A stretch of 44,977 nucleotides of DNA from Fibrobacterota bacterium. GTDB taxonomy: Bacteria; Fibrobacterota; Chitinivibrionia; Chitinivibrionales; Chitinispirillaceae. The stretch covers positions 1 through 44,977 of the forward strand of contig JAEYNR010000094.1 in the NCBI GenBank assembly GCA_023412475.1. Direction: 5' to 3'. Of the stretch, positions 7,271-16,263 are shown in pieces. Made by a program: the position numbers and the translations under genes. The notes below the pieces were generated by a model. The model made no database searches and had not been told where the DNA came from. It worked only from the letters and a program-made list of their open reading frames with translations. Position 1 is the stretch's first letter, and each line of letters starts with the position of its first letter.

Positions 7271-9262
7271 ATGAAACCATCACAAATTTTTGCCCGGTAC
7301 CCTAATAAAACAGAGAGGTTTTACTATCATGCTGGCAGGATTGGAGAATACAAGATCCGATTCTGGCTTTCACTAATCCTTACTTTAGCCCTTTCGCTTC
7401 TTTCATCCCAGATTCAGCAACGGTTTAATCTTCATGCGCTGTCATTTACCGGAGACAACTGGGTGTTACTGGGGTTGGGCACAACAGTGTATGTCTTTGG
7501 AGGATGGCCGTTTTTCGATGGGTTTTTTAAAGAGATTGGCAGCTTCAATATCGGAGCCATGACTCTTAGGGCTCTGGCCATATCAATTGCTTTCTTTTAC
7601 AGTGTGGCCGCAATTGCCATTTACCAATCCGAGTCTGTTTTCTGGGAACTGGGAATAATTGTCACTTTGATGCTGGCAGGTCAGATAGTCGAAATCAAAA
7701 GTAAAACCGCTTCATCGAAATCGATGCACAAATTGCATAAATCACTTCCCAACGTAGTTCATCTGTTGAGTAAGAGAAATGAAATAATTGAGACCCCTCT
7801 GCAAAACATAAAATGCAAAGATAAAATTGTGGTTAAACCTGGAGAGTTGATTCCTGCAGACGGTGTAGTATTTCAAGGAGAGTCGACCGTAAATGAATCG
7901 ATGCTGACAGGAGAGAGAAATCTGGTACTAAAAAAAAGGGGCTCCCTGGTCATAGCCGGGTCAATAAACATCAATGGTACAATTACCATCAAGACTGCAG
8001 CCATCGGTGTTTATTCATATTTGTCACAGGTTACCCGGCTGGTGGAAGATACACCGGTAATCAGGTCCCCATCCCAGAAGTGTGCTGAGAAGGCTGCTGG
8101 TGATTTAACACTCATTTCCATACCTTTCGTGCTCGTCACTTTTTTTATTTGGAAAGTAGCACTAAAGCAGGATCTGACTTTCTCTCTGGAAAGAATGATG
8201 GCAGTCCTTGTTATGGTCAGTCCAAATACCCTGGGACTTGTTATCCCACTTGTTCTGGCAGTCTCAACCTCAATCTCTGCATCTAAAGGGATTCTAATAA
8301 AAAGCAGACGTGCCCTTGAGTCTGCCCATAAGATTCGATCTGTTATTTTTGATAAAACCGGCACTTTGACCGAAGGTAGATATGGAGTAACTGACATCGA
8401 GGTGTTTCACCGCGGTGTCAATCGTGACGAGCTGATAAAGTATGCTGCATCTGTGGAGGTTCGTTCACAGCATCCCTTGGCCAAAGCAATAGTTCAATTT
8501 TCAGAAGAGACTTTCAATTCAACCCGTTTCTCTTATATCAATGGCAGAGGGGTATCTGCCCTGGTTGAAGGTCGGGATGTCAAGGTTGTAGCACCCAGCT
8601 ACCTTCAGGAGAACAATATCCGCCTGGATTCCTATCATAGTACTCGATTGAGAGATGGAGGAAAAACAGTTGTCTATGTGCTTATAAACGATGAACTCTA
8701 TGGAGCGATAATTTTAACTGATATAATCAGGGTGGAATCCCGTGCAGCCATAAGGAGTCTAAAGAAAATGGGGATAAAAACGGTGATGCTGACCGGAGAT
8801 AATCGCAGAGTGGCTAAACACATCGCTGAAGAGCTTCACCTGGATCACTATTTCGCAGAAGTTCCACAACATGAAAAGGTGCAAAGGGTAAAACAGATTC
8901 AAAAGCAGGGATTTCTTACTGCAGTGACCGGAGATAGTATTGGTGATGCAACAACACTTGCTCAGGCCGATATTGGCTTTGCCATAGGGGCCGGAACTGA
9001 CATCAAAACCAAGACAGCAGATATCGTGCTGGTTCATAATAATCCTCTGGATGTGGTCAGAGCGATTGAGGTGTCCATTAAAAGCAGGAAAAAGATCAAT
9101 CAGAATCTTCTTTGGGCACTCACTTACCATATCATTGCCTTTCCCCTGGCAGCAGGGATGTTTTACTCATGGGGGGTGGTTTTAAATCCAGCTCTTGCAA
9201 CTGCTGTAATGGTTACTAATTCCTTTCTGATATTTCAGAATTCCCGTTCTATGCGAATTTAA
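7271..9262 (+). CDS. CopB-like P1B-type ATPase with altered metal-site motifs
   Basis: A 663-aa inner-membrane P-type ATPase with no N-terminal HMA domain. The layout matches the CopB (P1B-3) branch: RFWLSLILTL in TM1, FGGWPFFDGFFKEI, IGAMTLRALAISIAF, actuator motif ESMLTGE, phosphorylated D361 in DKTGTLTE, RSQHPLAKAI (the P1B HP motif), MLTGDN, and two C-terminal helices (LLWALTYHIIAFPLAAG). Two hallmark sites differ. The TM6 metal motif, CPH or CPC in relatives, is S317-P318-N319. The hinge GDGxNDxP is GDSIGDAT (554-561), keeping both aspartates but losing Gly, Asn and Pro. The transported ion therefore cannot be inferred; export of a soft metal is the family default. No strong Shine-Dalgarno precedes ATG 7271. 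No metallochaperone or metal regulator adjoins it. Confidence 0.9.
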   Translation: MKPSQIFARYPNKTERFYYHAGRIGEYKIRFWLSLILTLALSLLSSQIQQRFNLHALSFTGDNWVLLGLGTTVYVFGGWPFFDGFFKEIGSFNIGAMTLRALAISIAFFYSVAAIAIYQSESVFWELGIIVTLMLAGQIVEIKSKTASSKSMHKLHKSLPNVVHLLSKRNEIIETPLQNIKCKDKIVVKPGELIPADGVVFQGESTVNESMLTGERNLVLKKRGSLVIAGSININGTITIKTAAIGVYSYLSQVTRLVEDTPVIRSPSQKCAEKAAGDLTLISIPFVLVTFFIWKVALKQDLTFSLERMMAVLVMVSPNTLGLVIPLVLAVSTSISASKGILIKSRRALESAHKIRSVIFDKTGTLTEGRYGVTDIEVFHRGVNRDELIKYAASVEVRSQHPLAKAIVQFSEETFNSTRFSYINGRGVSALVEGRDVKVVAPSYLQENNIRLDSYHSTRLRDGGKTVVYVLINDELYGAIILTDIIRVESRAAIRSLKKMGIKTVMLTGDNRRVAKHIAEELHLDHYFAEVPQHEKVQRVKQIQKQGFLTAVTGDSIGDATTLAQADIGFAIGAGTDIKTKTADIVLVHNNPLDVVRAIEVSIKSRKKINQNLLWALTYHIIAFPLAAGMFYSWGVVLNPALATAVMVTNSFLIFQNSRSMRI

Positions 9263-9398
9263 TTGGGGATGGGGCAAAAATTCCTGTCCGATTAATGGTC
9301 AAATTTGGCGTTGGGTGGTGAAATTTTTCGTCTGGAAAGAGCCCACACGCCTGTCTTTCATTGTATTTCGCTGATCCCTTGTCTTTTTTGCTTATATT

Positions 9399-9442
9399 CC
9401 CCAGAGGTAAAAACTCAATTCGTAAACCTGTTATCTCCGGGG
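9399..9442 (+). repeat. 44-bp hairpin repeat, copy 1
   Basis: Arms CCCCAGAGGTAA (9399-9410) and TTATCTCCGGGG (9431-9442) pair with two mismatched or wobble positions around a 20-nt loop. Compared with the reverse complement of copy 2 (10033-10076), I count about 34 of 44 identical bases, 22 of 24 in the arms. Confidence 0.75.
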
Positions 9443-9625
9443 TTATTATTGGAAGCTCATTGGTGAACGGGCTCAGCCGCTGTGAAATGCCGATCACTTA
9501 ACAGCATCATGAAAACCATCATATCCGCCAGAAAAGATCCCCCCCCCTGAATTACTCGCATATACGATAAACTGATAGATCGTTTGTAATTTCAGCCAAT
9601 CCGGGGCTAAAATAGCCTTCCATAA

Positions 9626-9770
9626 GTCCGGGGAACTCTTAGTGTAGTCCGGGGAACTCTTGGTGTAGGCCGGGGCATTGTTAGTGTAGTCCGGGCGCTC
9701 TTGGTGCAGGCCGAAGCATTCTTAGTGTAGACCGGGCACTCTTGGTGTAGGCCGGGGAACTCTTAATCGA
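9626..9770. repeat. Tandem repeat, about seven 20-21-bp units
   Basis: Units start at 9626, 9647, 9668, 9689, 9709, 9730 and 9750. The consensus is roughly GTCCGGGGAACTCTTAGTGTA, with alternating forms: units with GTCC/GACC and units with GGCC at their start. Units 4 and 6 are 20 bp, so the array does not keep a reading frame, and stop codons occur in the plus-strand frames. There are no spacers, so it is not a CRISPR. Function unknown. Confidence 0.85.
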
Positions 9771-10032
9771 CACATAGGAAGACGATATAGGGATGAAGCG
9801 GGGTGTCCAATGAAGATGATATTTGAAATATTTCAAGCAGGTTGGGGGTCAAGAGGTCCATTTACTTCGATATTGAACATTATGTTGTTCGTTATAAACT
9901 TTTCTCAGGATTACCCACCCTGGAAAGCGTCCCATGTGGAGGTGGCCGGACGGCTCTACGGGAGGCTTGTGGTCTGGCGCACTGTAATACTCATTGGGCG
10001 ATCTCGAATAATTACCAATTTTGTGGTATATA

Positions 10033-10076
10033 CCCCAGAGATAACTCTTTGTCGAGTTGGATTTTTATCTCTGGGG
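10033..10076 (-). repeat. 44-bp hairpin repeat, copy 2 (inverted relative to copy 1)
   Basis: Perfect 12-bp arms CCCCAGAGATAA (10033-10044) and TTATCTCTGGGG (10065-10076) around a 20-nt loop. The stem differs from copy 1 by one base per arm in a way that keeps or improves pairing, which suggests the fold is kept by selection or by a recent copying mechanism. Confidence 0.8.
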
Positions 10077-10185
10077 AGAGGCAGTCAGGATGCTATCCAT
10101 TTGAAAAGGCTCTTTTTCTAATAAGGCCAGTATCCAAATAAAAACTGAAATTAAACGGCATGATGCTTGTAAGCATTAGATATAG

Positions 10186-11973
10186 ATGACTCTTCTAAAC
10201 AAATCGGCCTTTCTGCTTCTTTTTTTGTACTCTGTATTCCTGGCTGCCTTTTGCGATGATATCCATTGGAATGTCAAAGATATCCATTTTGCCGGTAACA
10301 AAACTTTTGATAGAGCTGTTCTTATTGACCAGATGAAGTTAAAACCGGAAAGGCTTTTTAGCAAAACCAGCTTTTCCATGGCACAACTTCAGCAGGATAT
10401 AAACAGTCTGGACTCTTTTTACAGAAACAGAGGTTTTTTCCAGGCAGAGATCAGAAGAAGTCTGGATTTTGATTCAACTCAAAAAAAAGTAAGCATTTAC
10501 CTGCTAATTGATGAAGGGATCAGAACCGAACTTGATTCTTTAAATTTTGTGGGAAACATTCTTCACAGCGACTCCACATTATCTGCTTTGATTAATCTAA
10601 AAAGAGGCTCCATTCTTGATTCATCCCTGTATAGCGGTGCACAATCAAAGATTCTGGAATTTTACGCATCACTGGGACGTGTATTTGCCAGAGTGGAATA
10701 TTTTTTTGAGTTTGATCAGACTGGAAAAAAAGCCGATCTGATAATTACAGTCAATGAAGGACCTGTTGTCAGGGCTGGTGAGTACAGTATTCTGGGATTA
10801 AAAACAACAGAAGAGAAGGTGATAAAAAGAGAGCTTCAGTTTGATCAGCACGAAATAATAAACGCTGAAAAAATGAGGTCTTCGATTTACAACTTGTATG
10901 CTACTGGACTGTTTAAACTGGCCAGCATAATTCCTATCGATACACAGGATTACCATTCTGAGAGTGACACTGTCACAGCCCCGATTCTTATTCAGGTAGA
11001 GGAAGCAGATTTTTTTAACATCCAATTAGGGGGAGGATACAACTCATTTGACAAATGGTATGGAGCTGTTCAACTGGCTTACAAAAACCTCTTTGGTCTT
11101 GGTCACAAGGTTTATCTTTCATCAAGATTATCATCAGTTGTTTTTCAGGCTCAAATCGGCTATGATTATCCCTGGCTTTTTGACAGAGACTTAACAGGTG
11201 AAATCAGTGGCTATATTGAACGCCGCAATCTTGAGTCTTTCAAAGCTTTATATCAGGGGGGGCTTCTAGCTCTCAATGGAAACATTGGGGAAAAAAACCG
11301 CTATCGTTTTTTCTTAAATTATGAACATACCGGATGGTTCCGGGGCCAACAGCAGAGTCCGGAAAAAAATAACACTCTTCTTTTTGGAACCAGGTTTACC
11401 AGAGATACAAGAGACTCATACCTGGATCCTGGCAACGCATTTTTCAGCTTTATCGAAGCAGAAGTCGCAGGCCCCTCATTCAGTAATCAGTTCTACCGGT
11501 TTAAGTGGGATATCCGATTATACAGGGGACTTTTCGGTAACAGGCTCAATCTCTCATCTGCACTCTTTTTAGGATACATCCATGAATATGGCAGCACAAG
11601 TTTGGTCCCTCCCACTGAGCTTTTTCGCATAGGTATAGATAATGTAAGGCCAGTTAGGGGATATGTCGAAAGTCAGGTTTCGCCTGTTAATAAAGAAGGG
11701 GAAGCTATTGGTGGTAAATTTGCTGCGGTAATCAACCTTTTTGATATAAGATTTCCAATATTGAGCATCTTTTCTGGAGAATTCTTTGTGGATGGTGGAT
11801 ATGTGTGGCCCCAGGCTAGTGATTTCAGTTTAGCAAAACTGAGGTGGTCGGTGGGGCCCGGACTTCTTTTATCCCTTCCATCAGGAATATTCAGAATCGA
11901 TTATGGATTTGAGCTAAAAAGTTCCTTTGATTTTACCGGGGGTTGGTATTTTGGCCTGGGGCATGCTTTTTAG
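10186..11973 (+). CDS. Omp85-family outer-membrane protein (TamA/BamA-like)
   Basis: A 595-aa protein with a signal peptide (SAFLLLFLYSVFLAAFC), three POTRA-like repeats at residues ~25-100, ~105-180 and ~183-270 (NVKDIHFAGNKTFDR; LDSLNFVGNILHSDS; AGEYSILGLKTTEEK) and a C-terminal 16-strand barrel of the bacterial surface antigen (D15) type. The barrel shows NVRPVRGYVES (the L6 RGY/RGF motif) and ends in an aromatic residue (YFGLGHAF), the usual beta-signal. Three POTRAs and this length fit TamA or a short BamA; family members insert or translocate outer-membrane proteins. There is no adjacent tamB, skp or lpxD, so I cannot separate TamA from an accessory BamA. No strong Shine-Dalgarno before ATG 10186. 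Confidence 0.9.
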   Translation: MTLLNKSAFLLLFLYSVFLAAFCDDIHWNVKDIHFAGNKTFDRAVLIDQMKLKPERLFSKTSFSMAQLQQDINSLDSFYRNRGFFQAEIRRSLDFDSTQKKVSIYLLIDEGIRTELDSLNFVGNILHSDSTLSALINLKRGSILDSSLYSGAQSKILEFYASLGRVFARVEYFFEFDQTGKKADLIITVNEGPVVRAGEYSILGLKTTEEKVIKRELQFDQHEIINAEKMRSSIYNLYATGLFKLASIIPIDTQDYHSESDTVTAPILIQVEEADFFNIQLGGGYNSFDKWYGAVQLAYKNLFGLGHKVYLSSRLSSVVFQAQIGYDYPWLFDRDLTGEISGYIERRNLESFKALYQGGLLALNGNIGEKNRYRFFLNYEHTGWFRGQQQSPEKNNTLLFGTRFTRDTRDSYLDPGNAFFSFIEAEVAGPSFSNQFYRFKWDIRLYRGLFGNRLNLSSALFLGYIHEYGSTSLVPPTELFRIGIDNVRPVRGYVESQVSPVNKEGEAIGGKFAAVINLFDIRFPILSIFSGEFFVDGGYVWPQASDFSLAKLRWSVGPGLLLSLPSGIFRIDYGFELKSSFDFTGGWYFGLGHAF

Positions 11974-11997
11974 ATTTGCAGAAAGAGGGACCGGAAG

Positions 11998-12447
11998 CTA
12001 AAAAGCATACCGGATTCCCAGACCACCGGCAATAAAAAAGCCCGGCTTTGGGATAATTCTGAAAGTAGGAGCCACCTGAGCAAATCCCACCAGCCTTGGT
12101 CCTTCAAGGAGGTATTCTGTTCCCAGAGGAATACGCAGACCGACCAAAAAATCCTTGTTCAAACTTACCATTATTCCTGCACCAGTGTAAATCGGTAATT
12201 CTTTAGCGTCAAATTCAGACCAGAAATAATGGTATTGGTAATCGAGGTATACGTCAAGCAGCTTTTTCTTAGCTGACCAGCCAGCACCTGCATCAAAAGC
12301 GTTTCTCTCAGTTATCCAGTATTTAATACTCACCCCTGTTGGCTCTCCCATACCCAGTCCTATCTCCAGAACAGGGTCTGGCACAACAATCTGAGAAAAA
12401 GCAGCACCAGCCAGAAAAAAACAGATCACAATCGCAAAGCATTTCAT
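11998..12447 (-). CDS. Small outer-membrane beta-barrel protein
   Basis: A 149-aa protein, about 130 aa after removal of a clear signal peptide (MKCFAIVICFFLAGAAFSQ). The mature part alternates polar and hydrophobic residues in short strands (VLEIGLGMGEPTGVSIKYW, YLDYQYHYFW, YTGAGIMVS) and ends in GLGIRYAF, an outer-membrane beta-signal. It should form a small barrel of about eight strands. Specific function unknown. The longest frame begins at 12537, but ATG 12445-12447 is chosen because it starts the signal peptide and has GGGGAG about nine bases upstream. It converges on the Omp85 gene with 24 bp between the stops. Confidence 0.8.
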   Translation of the reverse strand: MKCFAIVICFFLAGAAFSQIVVPDPVLEIGLGMGEPTGVSIKYWITERNAFDAGAGWSAKKKLLDVYLDYQYHYFWSEFDAKELPIYTGAGIMVSLNKDFLVGLRIPLGTEYLLEGPRLVGFAQVAPTFRIIPKPGFFIAGGLGIRYAF

Positions 12448-12549
12448 GATTCTTTTCTCCCCAAAATAAAGATTCTCACGAGTTCTATATAAATCGTAAT
12501 GCAATGGTAATGCCTGTCTTGTACTAACTGTAATCACCAGCCCTGAGGC

Positions 12550-12712
12550 TGCTATTATTATTCCGGCAATTAATTATTAGTCAGTCATCTGATTGGAAGG
12601 AAAAAATATGAATAAACAACATTTAATCGGATTTAAAATTCCAAATCACAAATCTTAAATCCTTGTCAAATTCCAAAATCCTAAATTCTATACAGGGATA
12701 AGAGTGTTTCAA
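12550..12712. repeat. Dispersed AT-rich repeat, partial copy B
   Basis: The left end GCTATTATTATTCCGGCAAT (12550-12569) matches that of copy A; AATCACAAATCTTAAATCCT (12644-12663) and ACAGGGATAAGAGT (12692-12705) match copy A at 19/20 and 14/14 bases. The TTTCGAATTTCG block and the right end are missing, so this copy is truncated. It lies between two divergent genes; the rest of the gap (to 12853) should hold the promoter of the 58-aa gene. Confidence 0.6.
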
Positions 12713-12853
12713 CCTATTTCCATTTTGATTTGTTAGTCTTTTGGGCAATTCAGTGCAAATTGATAAGAGTCTGCTTTTCCCACAAAAAAAAACTAAAGTT
12801 TTACCTTCAGAATGCCGATAAACCAATTAGGGTTTTTCATGGGGAGGTGCCAC

Positions 12854-13030
12854 ATGTCTGTAAGCGGAGTTGATAATTCAGGTCAGGCCTATGCCGAGCG
12901 GGTCAAAAGCAGGCAGGCCGAAGAAAAAGCTACCTCTGAGAAACAGGAAGAAAGGGTTCGTGAAAGCGATCACCAGGAGAGGCGAACTTCTGAAACGGGG
13001 CGTGGTGAAAATATGGATGTCACCGGCTAA
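12854..13030 (+). CDS. Small charged hypothetical protein (58 aa)
   Basis: The start is set by GGGGAGGTG (12841-12849) just before ATG 12854; longer starts at 12812 or 12839 lie upstream of or inside that site. The product is hydrophilic and probably disordered or coiled: residues 10-52 are almost all Glu, Lys, Arg, Gln, Ser and Asp (AYAERVKSRQAEEKATSEKQ). No family recognised. A strong intrinsic terminator follows 20 bp after the stop, so it forms a complete short transcription unit, which supports it being real. Confidence 0.65.
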   Translation: MSVSGVDNSGQAYAERVKSRQAEEKATSEKQEERVRESDHQERRTSETGRGENMDVTG

Positions 13031-13050
13031 AAAAGTTGAATTTCTTAGTT

Positions 13051-13089
13051 AAAAACGGGATGTGCCTGGTGACACATCCCGTTTTTTTT
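13051..13089. terminator. Bidirectional intrinsic terminator
   Basis: Stem AAAACGGGATGTG pairs with CACATCCCGTTTT around the loop CCTGGTGA, followed by a run of T on the plus strand and preceded by a run of A (T on the minus strand). It lies between the converging 58-aa gene and the M16 peptidase gene and should serve both. Confidence 0.9.
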
Positions 13090-13094
13090 ATTCT

Positions 13095-16037
13095 CTACTT
13101 AATAAGCGGTTCTCTGGTAAAAGAGAGACCCTGTGCTTGTGCAACATCAAATGCAGCTTCACTGCCAAGCACCACCTGCGCTTTTTGTGAAGCTTCCAGA
13201 ATCTTCTCTGCACTTTTGCTGAGCACCTCTGAAGTAGCTCCTAATATTGCATCCCTGAGTTTTTGGCGAAACTCTATGGAGTTTCCCAGCAACAGATCAA
13301 TTGTTTCACCAAAACCTTGTGCATGAGGAGTTTTGGGAGCATCGATTTTTCCTATTGTTCCAATAATACTCTGGTCAACCAGAGATGGTGAAATTCCAGA
13401 AGCAATCTCCTTGATTCCACCGCTAAAGTGATCGAATGTACTCTTCAAATTAGGATCCCGGTAAGAAGCACATGAAAAAACCGGGTTGGCAATAGACATC
13501 ATTGCCATCCCGCCATAAGCTCCACCTTCAACTCTCACCTTGTCCCAAAGATAGCCGGTTGAAAGCAGCCGGGATAGTAAAAACAGATGCCCTGCAGTCT
13601 CTGGCTCTACTCTGGGAGTTTTCCAGACCTGTGCCACAAAGTTTACTGCTGAACTGATCTCAATTCCCTTTATGTTGGGGGGCTTAACCTGCTCGGTATT
13701 GTAAATGCTTGGAGTCAGTTCTGCAACAGGGAGTTTCTGGATAAAGTCCTGCAGTTGAGCCCTTATCTGGGATGGATTATCAGATGTAACCGACAGAACA
13801 CAACCGTTTCGGTTGATAATGGTTTTGTGCAATTGTTTAATTGAAGAAATAATCTGATCAACAGAGTCGATTTTCACCAGATTATCCAGAAACCTAAGCT
13901 GAGAGAGTCCTCCAATCTGTTCATCAATAAAACGTGATGGTAAAAGATAAGATGCAGCGTGGGTGATTGCAAACTGATGACCTGCACCGATTATAGACGA
14001 ATGCAAGCCATTACGCTCTTCCAGAAGTATATCATGAATCTGTTTGCTGTTTTCAAGATCTGGAGATAACAGCAGATCCCTGATAATCTCAAGCATCTCT
14101 CCGAAACGCGGCTGCAGAGCTTTGCTGTGTATAAAGGCATGAAAGAAAAGATCATTACTTTCAATATGAGTTTTGCAGATGGCAGAAGAATCGATTCCAC
14201 CGGTGGATAATGCGGTTCTGATAGCCATCTTTTCAAATGAATTGCCTGCCGCCCCGCAGCGGGTAATCAATTCACTGTAAATTGGAAGATAGGGAAGAAG
14301 ACTTTGGGGAACAGCACGGAGGTCAAAACCGATATCCAGGTAAACGATTCCAGATGTAAACAGTTGATGATTATATACAGGTATCCCCTCTATGGAAGTC
14401 TTTTCTGTGGATATCTTCCGTTGAAACCTTGGAAGATCCGATTTGAGCAGCTTGGGCAGAGTTGCCCGAGCCTGCTCCGATGGTGGAGTCTTCTGCTGTT
14501 CAAGTAACGTACGGGTCAGAGAATGATATTTCTCTTTCACACTGTCAGTGAATCCTGCAGTCAACTCGGCAGCATGTTTGCGGGTCTGCTGTTCAAGTTT
14601 TTTCCCCATTTCAGAGGAAGCGATTATAGTTGAGCGCAACCGATGATTATTATCTATCAAACGGTTTCTGATAAGTTCTGAAAAAAACGGCTCTCCCCCA
14701 GCCATCCGTTCCTTTATGGATGAAAGCGGTTTTTCAAAAGCCAGATGAGCACAGGGATCCCCACCATAAATCCAGGACCGGTAACATCTTTCCGCCATCC
14801 GTAAATTAAAAGGAAAATGCCCTCCGGTAACCTCCCGAAGCGAAAATTCCACCTGTCTCAACGCGCCTTCCAGAAGTTCCTTATCCAGCCCTTTTTCTGC
14901 CTGCTCTTTCAAAGTATCCAGAATAAGTTTTTCGATTTTCGAAGCGTTCTCAGGATCAGCTTTTCGCAACCCCGCAGCAAAAACCGACTGAATCAGATCT
15001 GTTTCAAACCCTGAGATATCATCGAGATCCTCACCCAGTCCGGAATCAACCAGAGCCCTCTTTAAAGGTGAACTCTCAGTACCCAGAAGATAGTGAGTGA
15101 GGATTTTTCCGGACAGTGTCACAAAAGGATCGGTAGTATCACCAAAGATCCAGCTCAGAGCAACAGTTGCTGTCCCATCATTCTCCTTTGATGCCGGAGC
15201 CTCAATTGTTATTTCCCTTGCACTATCCCACAGCGGTTGTTTCTTTACCACTGAATTTATCCGGATTTCTGAAAAATCAGACAGATAATTATCATTAAGG
15301 AAATGAAGGGTTTTTTCGGATGAGATATTTCCATAAAGAAAAATAAAAGAGTTTGCAGGATGATAGTATGAGGAATGAAACTCTTTAAACTGCTGATAGC
15401 TTAAGTCGGTAATATGATCAGGTTCACCGCCACTTTCGAAATAATAGGTAGTGTCAGGGAACAGTGCAGAGAGGGTCTTTCTATCTACATGGCTTGAGAA
15501 GTTTGAAAAAACACCTTTCATTTCATTATATACAATGCCCTTTATCCCTACCGGGCTACTCATATCTTCCACATCAAAATGCCAACCCTCCTGATAGAAA
15601 GTGTTCTCTGTTAAAAGAGGATTGAATACAGCATCGCAGTAAACATCAACCAGATTGAAGAAATCCTTCTGCACCTGTGATGAAACCGGGTATACAGTTT
15701 TATCGGGATAAGTTAGAGCATTGAGAAAAGTTTGCAATGAACCCTTTAACAACTCCTGAAAAGGATCTTTCAGAGGGAACTTTTTGGAGCCACATAGAAC
15801 CGAATGCTCAAGAATGTGCGGTACACCGGTACTATTGTAAACAGGAGTGCGAAAAGCTATGGAAAATAGATTGTTAGGATCATCGTTGAAAAGATGCAGC
15901 AGTCTGGCTGCGGTTTTCTGATGCTTGAATATATAAGCAGTTGAGTGCAGCTCTGCAATAGGCTGGACACTCTCCAGGAGAAAACCCTGGATTACTGAAT
16001 TCTCATTAAAGTTTTGCTGAGGGATTGCTTTCCCCAT
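13095..16037 (-). CDS. M16C family metalloprotease (PreP/Cym1-like)
   Basis: A 980-aa zinc peptidase of the presequence-protease type: two M16 halves that form a closed chamber and degrade short unfolded peptides. The inverted zinc motif is HILEH (H74, E77, H78) with the distal ligand E172 in YNEMKG. The M16C-associated region follows at residues ~480-720. The second half keeps VRVEGGAYGGMAM, typical for this subfamily. No signal peptide, so cytoplasmic; organelle relatives clear targeting peptides, while bacterial members are thought to recycle peptides. The ATG has AAAGGG about ten bases upstream. It is transcribed alone and ends at a bidirectional terminator. Confidence 0.93.
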   Translation of the reverse strand: MGKAIPQQNFNENSVIQGFLLESVQPIAELHSTAYIFKHQKTAARLLHLFNDDPNNLFSIAFRTPVYNSTGVPHILEHSVLCGSKKFPLKDPFQELLKGSLQTFLNALTYPDKTVYPVSSQVQKDFFNLVDVYCDAVFNPLLTENTFYQEGWHFDVEDMSSPVGIKGIVYNEMKGVFSNFSSHVDRKTLSALFPDTTYYFESGGEPDHITDLSYQQFKEFHSSYYHPANSFIFLYGNISSEKTLHFLNDNYLSDFSEIRINSVVKKQPLWDSAREITIEAPASKENDGTATVALSWIFGDTTDPFVTLSGKILTHYLLGTESSPLKRALVDSGLGEDLDDISGFETDLIQSVFAAGLRKADPENASKIEKLILDTLKEQAEKGLDKELLEGALRQVEFSLREVTGGHFPFNLRMAERCYRSWIYGGDPCAHLAFEKPLSSIKERMAGGEPFFSELIRNRLIDNNHRLRSTIIASSEMGKKLEQQTRKHAAELTAGFTDSVKEKYHSLTRTLLEQQKTPPSEQARATLPKLLKSDLPRFQRKISTEKTSIEGIPVYNHQLFTSGIVYLDIGFDLRAVPQSLLPYLPIYSELITRCGAAGNSFEKMAIRTALSTGGIDSSAICKTHIESNDLFFHAFIHSKALQPRFGEMLEIIRDLLLSPDLENSKQIHDILLEERNGLHSSIIGAGHQFAITHAASYLLPSRFIDEQIGGLSQLRFLDNLVKIDSVDQIISSIKQLHKTIINRNGCVLSVTSDNPSQIRAQLQDFIQKLPVAELTPSIYNTEQVKPPNIKGIEISSAVNFVAQVWKTPRVEPETAGHLFLLSRLLSTGYLWDKVRVEGGAYGGMAMMSIANPVFSCASYRDPNLKSTFDHFSGGIKEIASGISPSLVDQSIIGTIGKIDAPKTPHAQGFGETIDLLLGNSIEFRQKLRDAILGATSEVLSKSAEKILEASQKAQVVLGSEAAFDVAQAQGLSFTREPLIK

Positions 16038-16263
16038 AAAAGATACCCTTTCTACCTTTTCATCTGATTAAGCCAACTTCCGATAGATTAGAGGCAAACA
16101 ACGTGCCTGAGAATCAAAATATAATATCAATGGCAATATTTTACCTTGAAATAAGACCTCTACCATCAAATTGATCAAGCTGTCCGTCAAAGGGCATAAG
16201 TCTTGCAACAGCATTAATAATAATGACTTGGTTATATTAAATGCTATTTATTGAGGGAATCTT

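Larger units (their letters stand above)
9263..10185. other. Non-coding patch with tandem and inverted repeats, 923 bp
   Basis: No credible gene; the frames at 9249-9497, 9810-10121 and 9842-10141 are low-quality and overlap repeats. It carries two 44-bp hairpins in inverted orientation (9399-9442 and 10033-10076) with a block of 21-bp tandem repeats (9626-9770) between them. A C-run CCCCCCCC occurs at 9541. GC content is higher than in the neighbouring spacers. It lies between the P-type ATPase and the Omp85 gene, so the last part must also carry the Omp85 promoter. May be a degenerate mobile element. Confidence 0.6.

Noticed and set aside
9249..9497. 82-aa minus-strand frame
   Set aside because: Overlaps hairpin copy 1 and the end of the ATPase gene; its sequence simply reads through the repeat.
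9626..9770. CRISPR array candidate
   Set aside because: Units are directly adjacent without spacers and imperfect; no cas genes nearby.
9810..10141. Overlapping ~100-aa plus-strand frames
   Set aside because: Two competing frames across hairpin copy 2, no ribosome binding site, no recognisable family; treated as repeat-derived.
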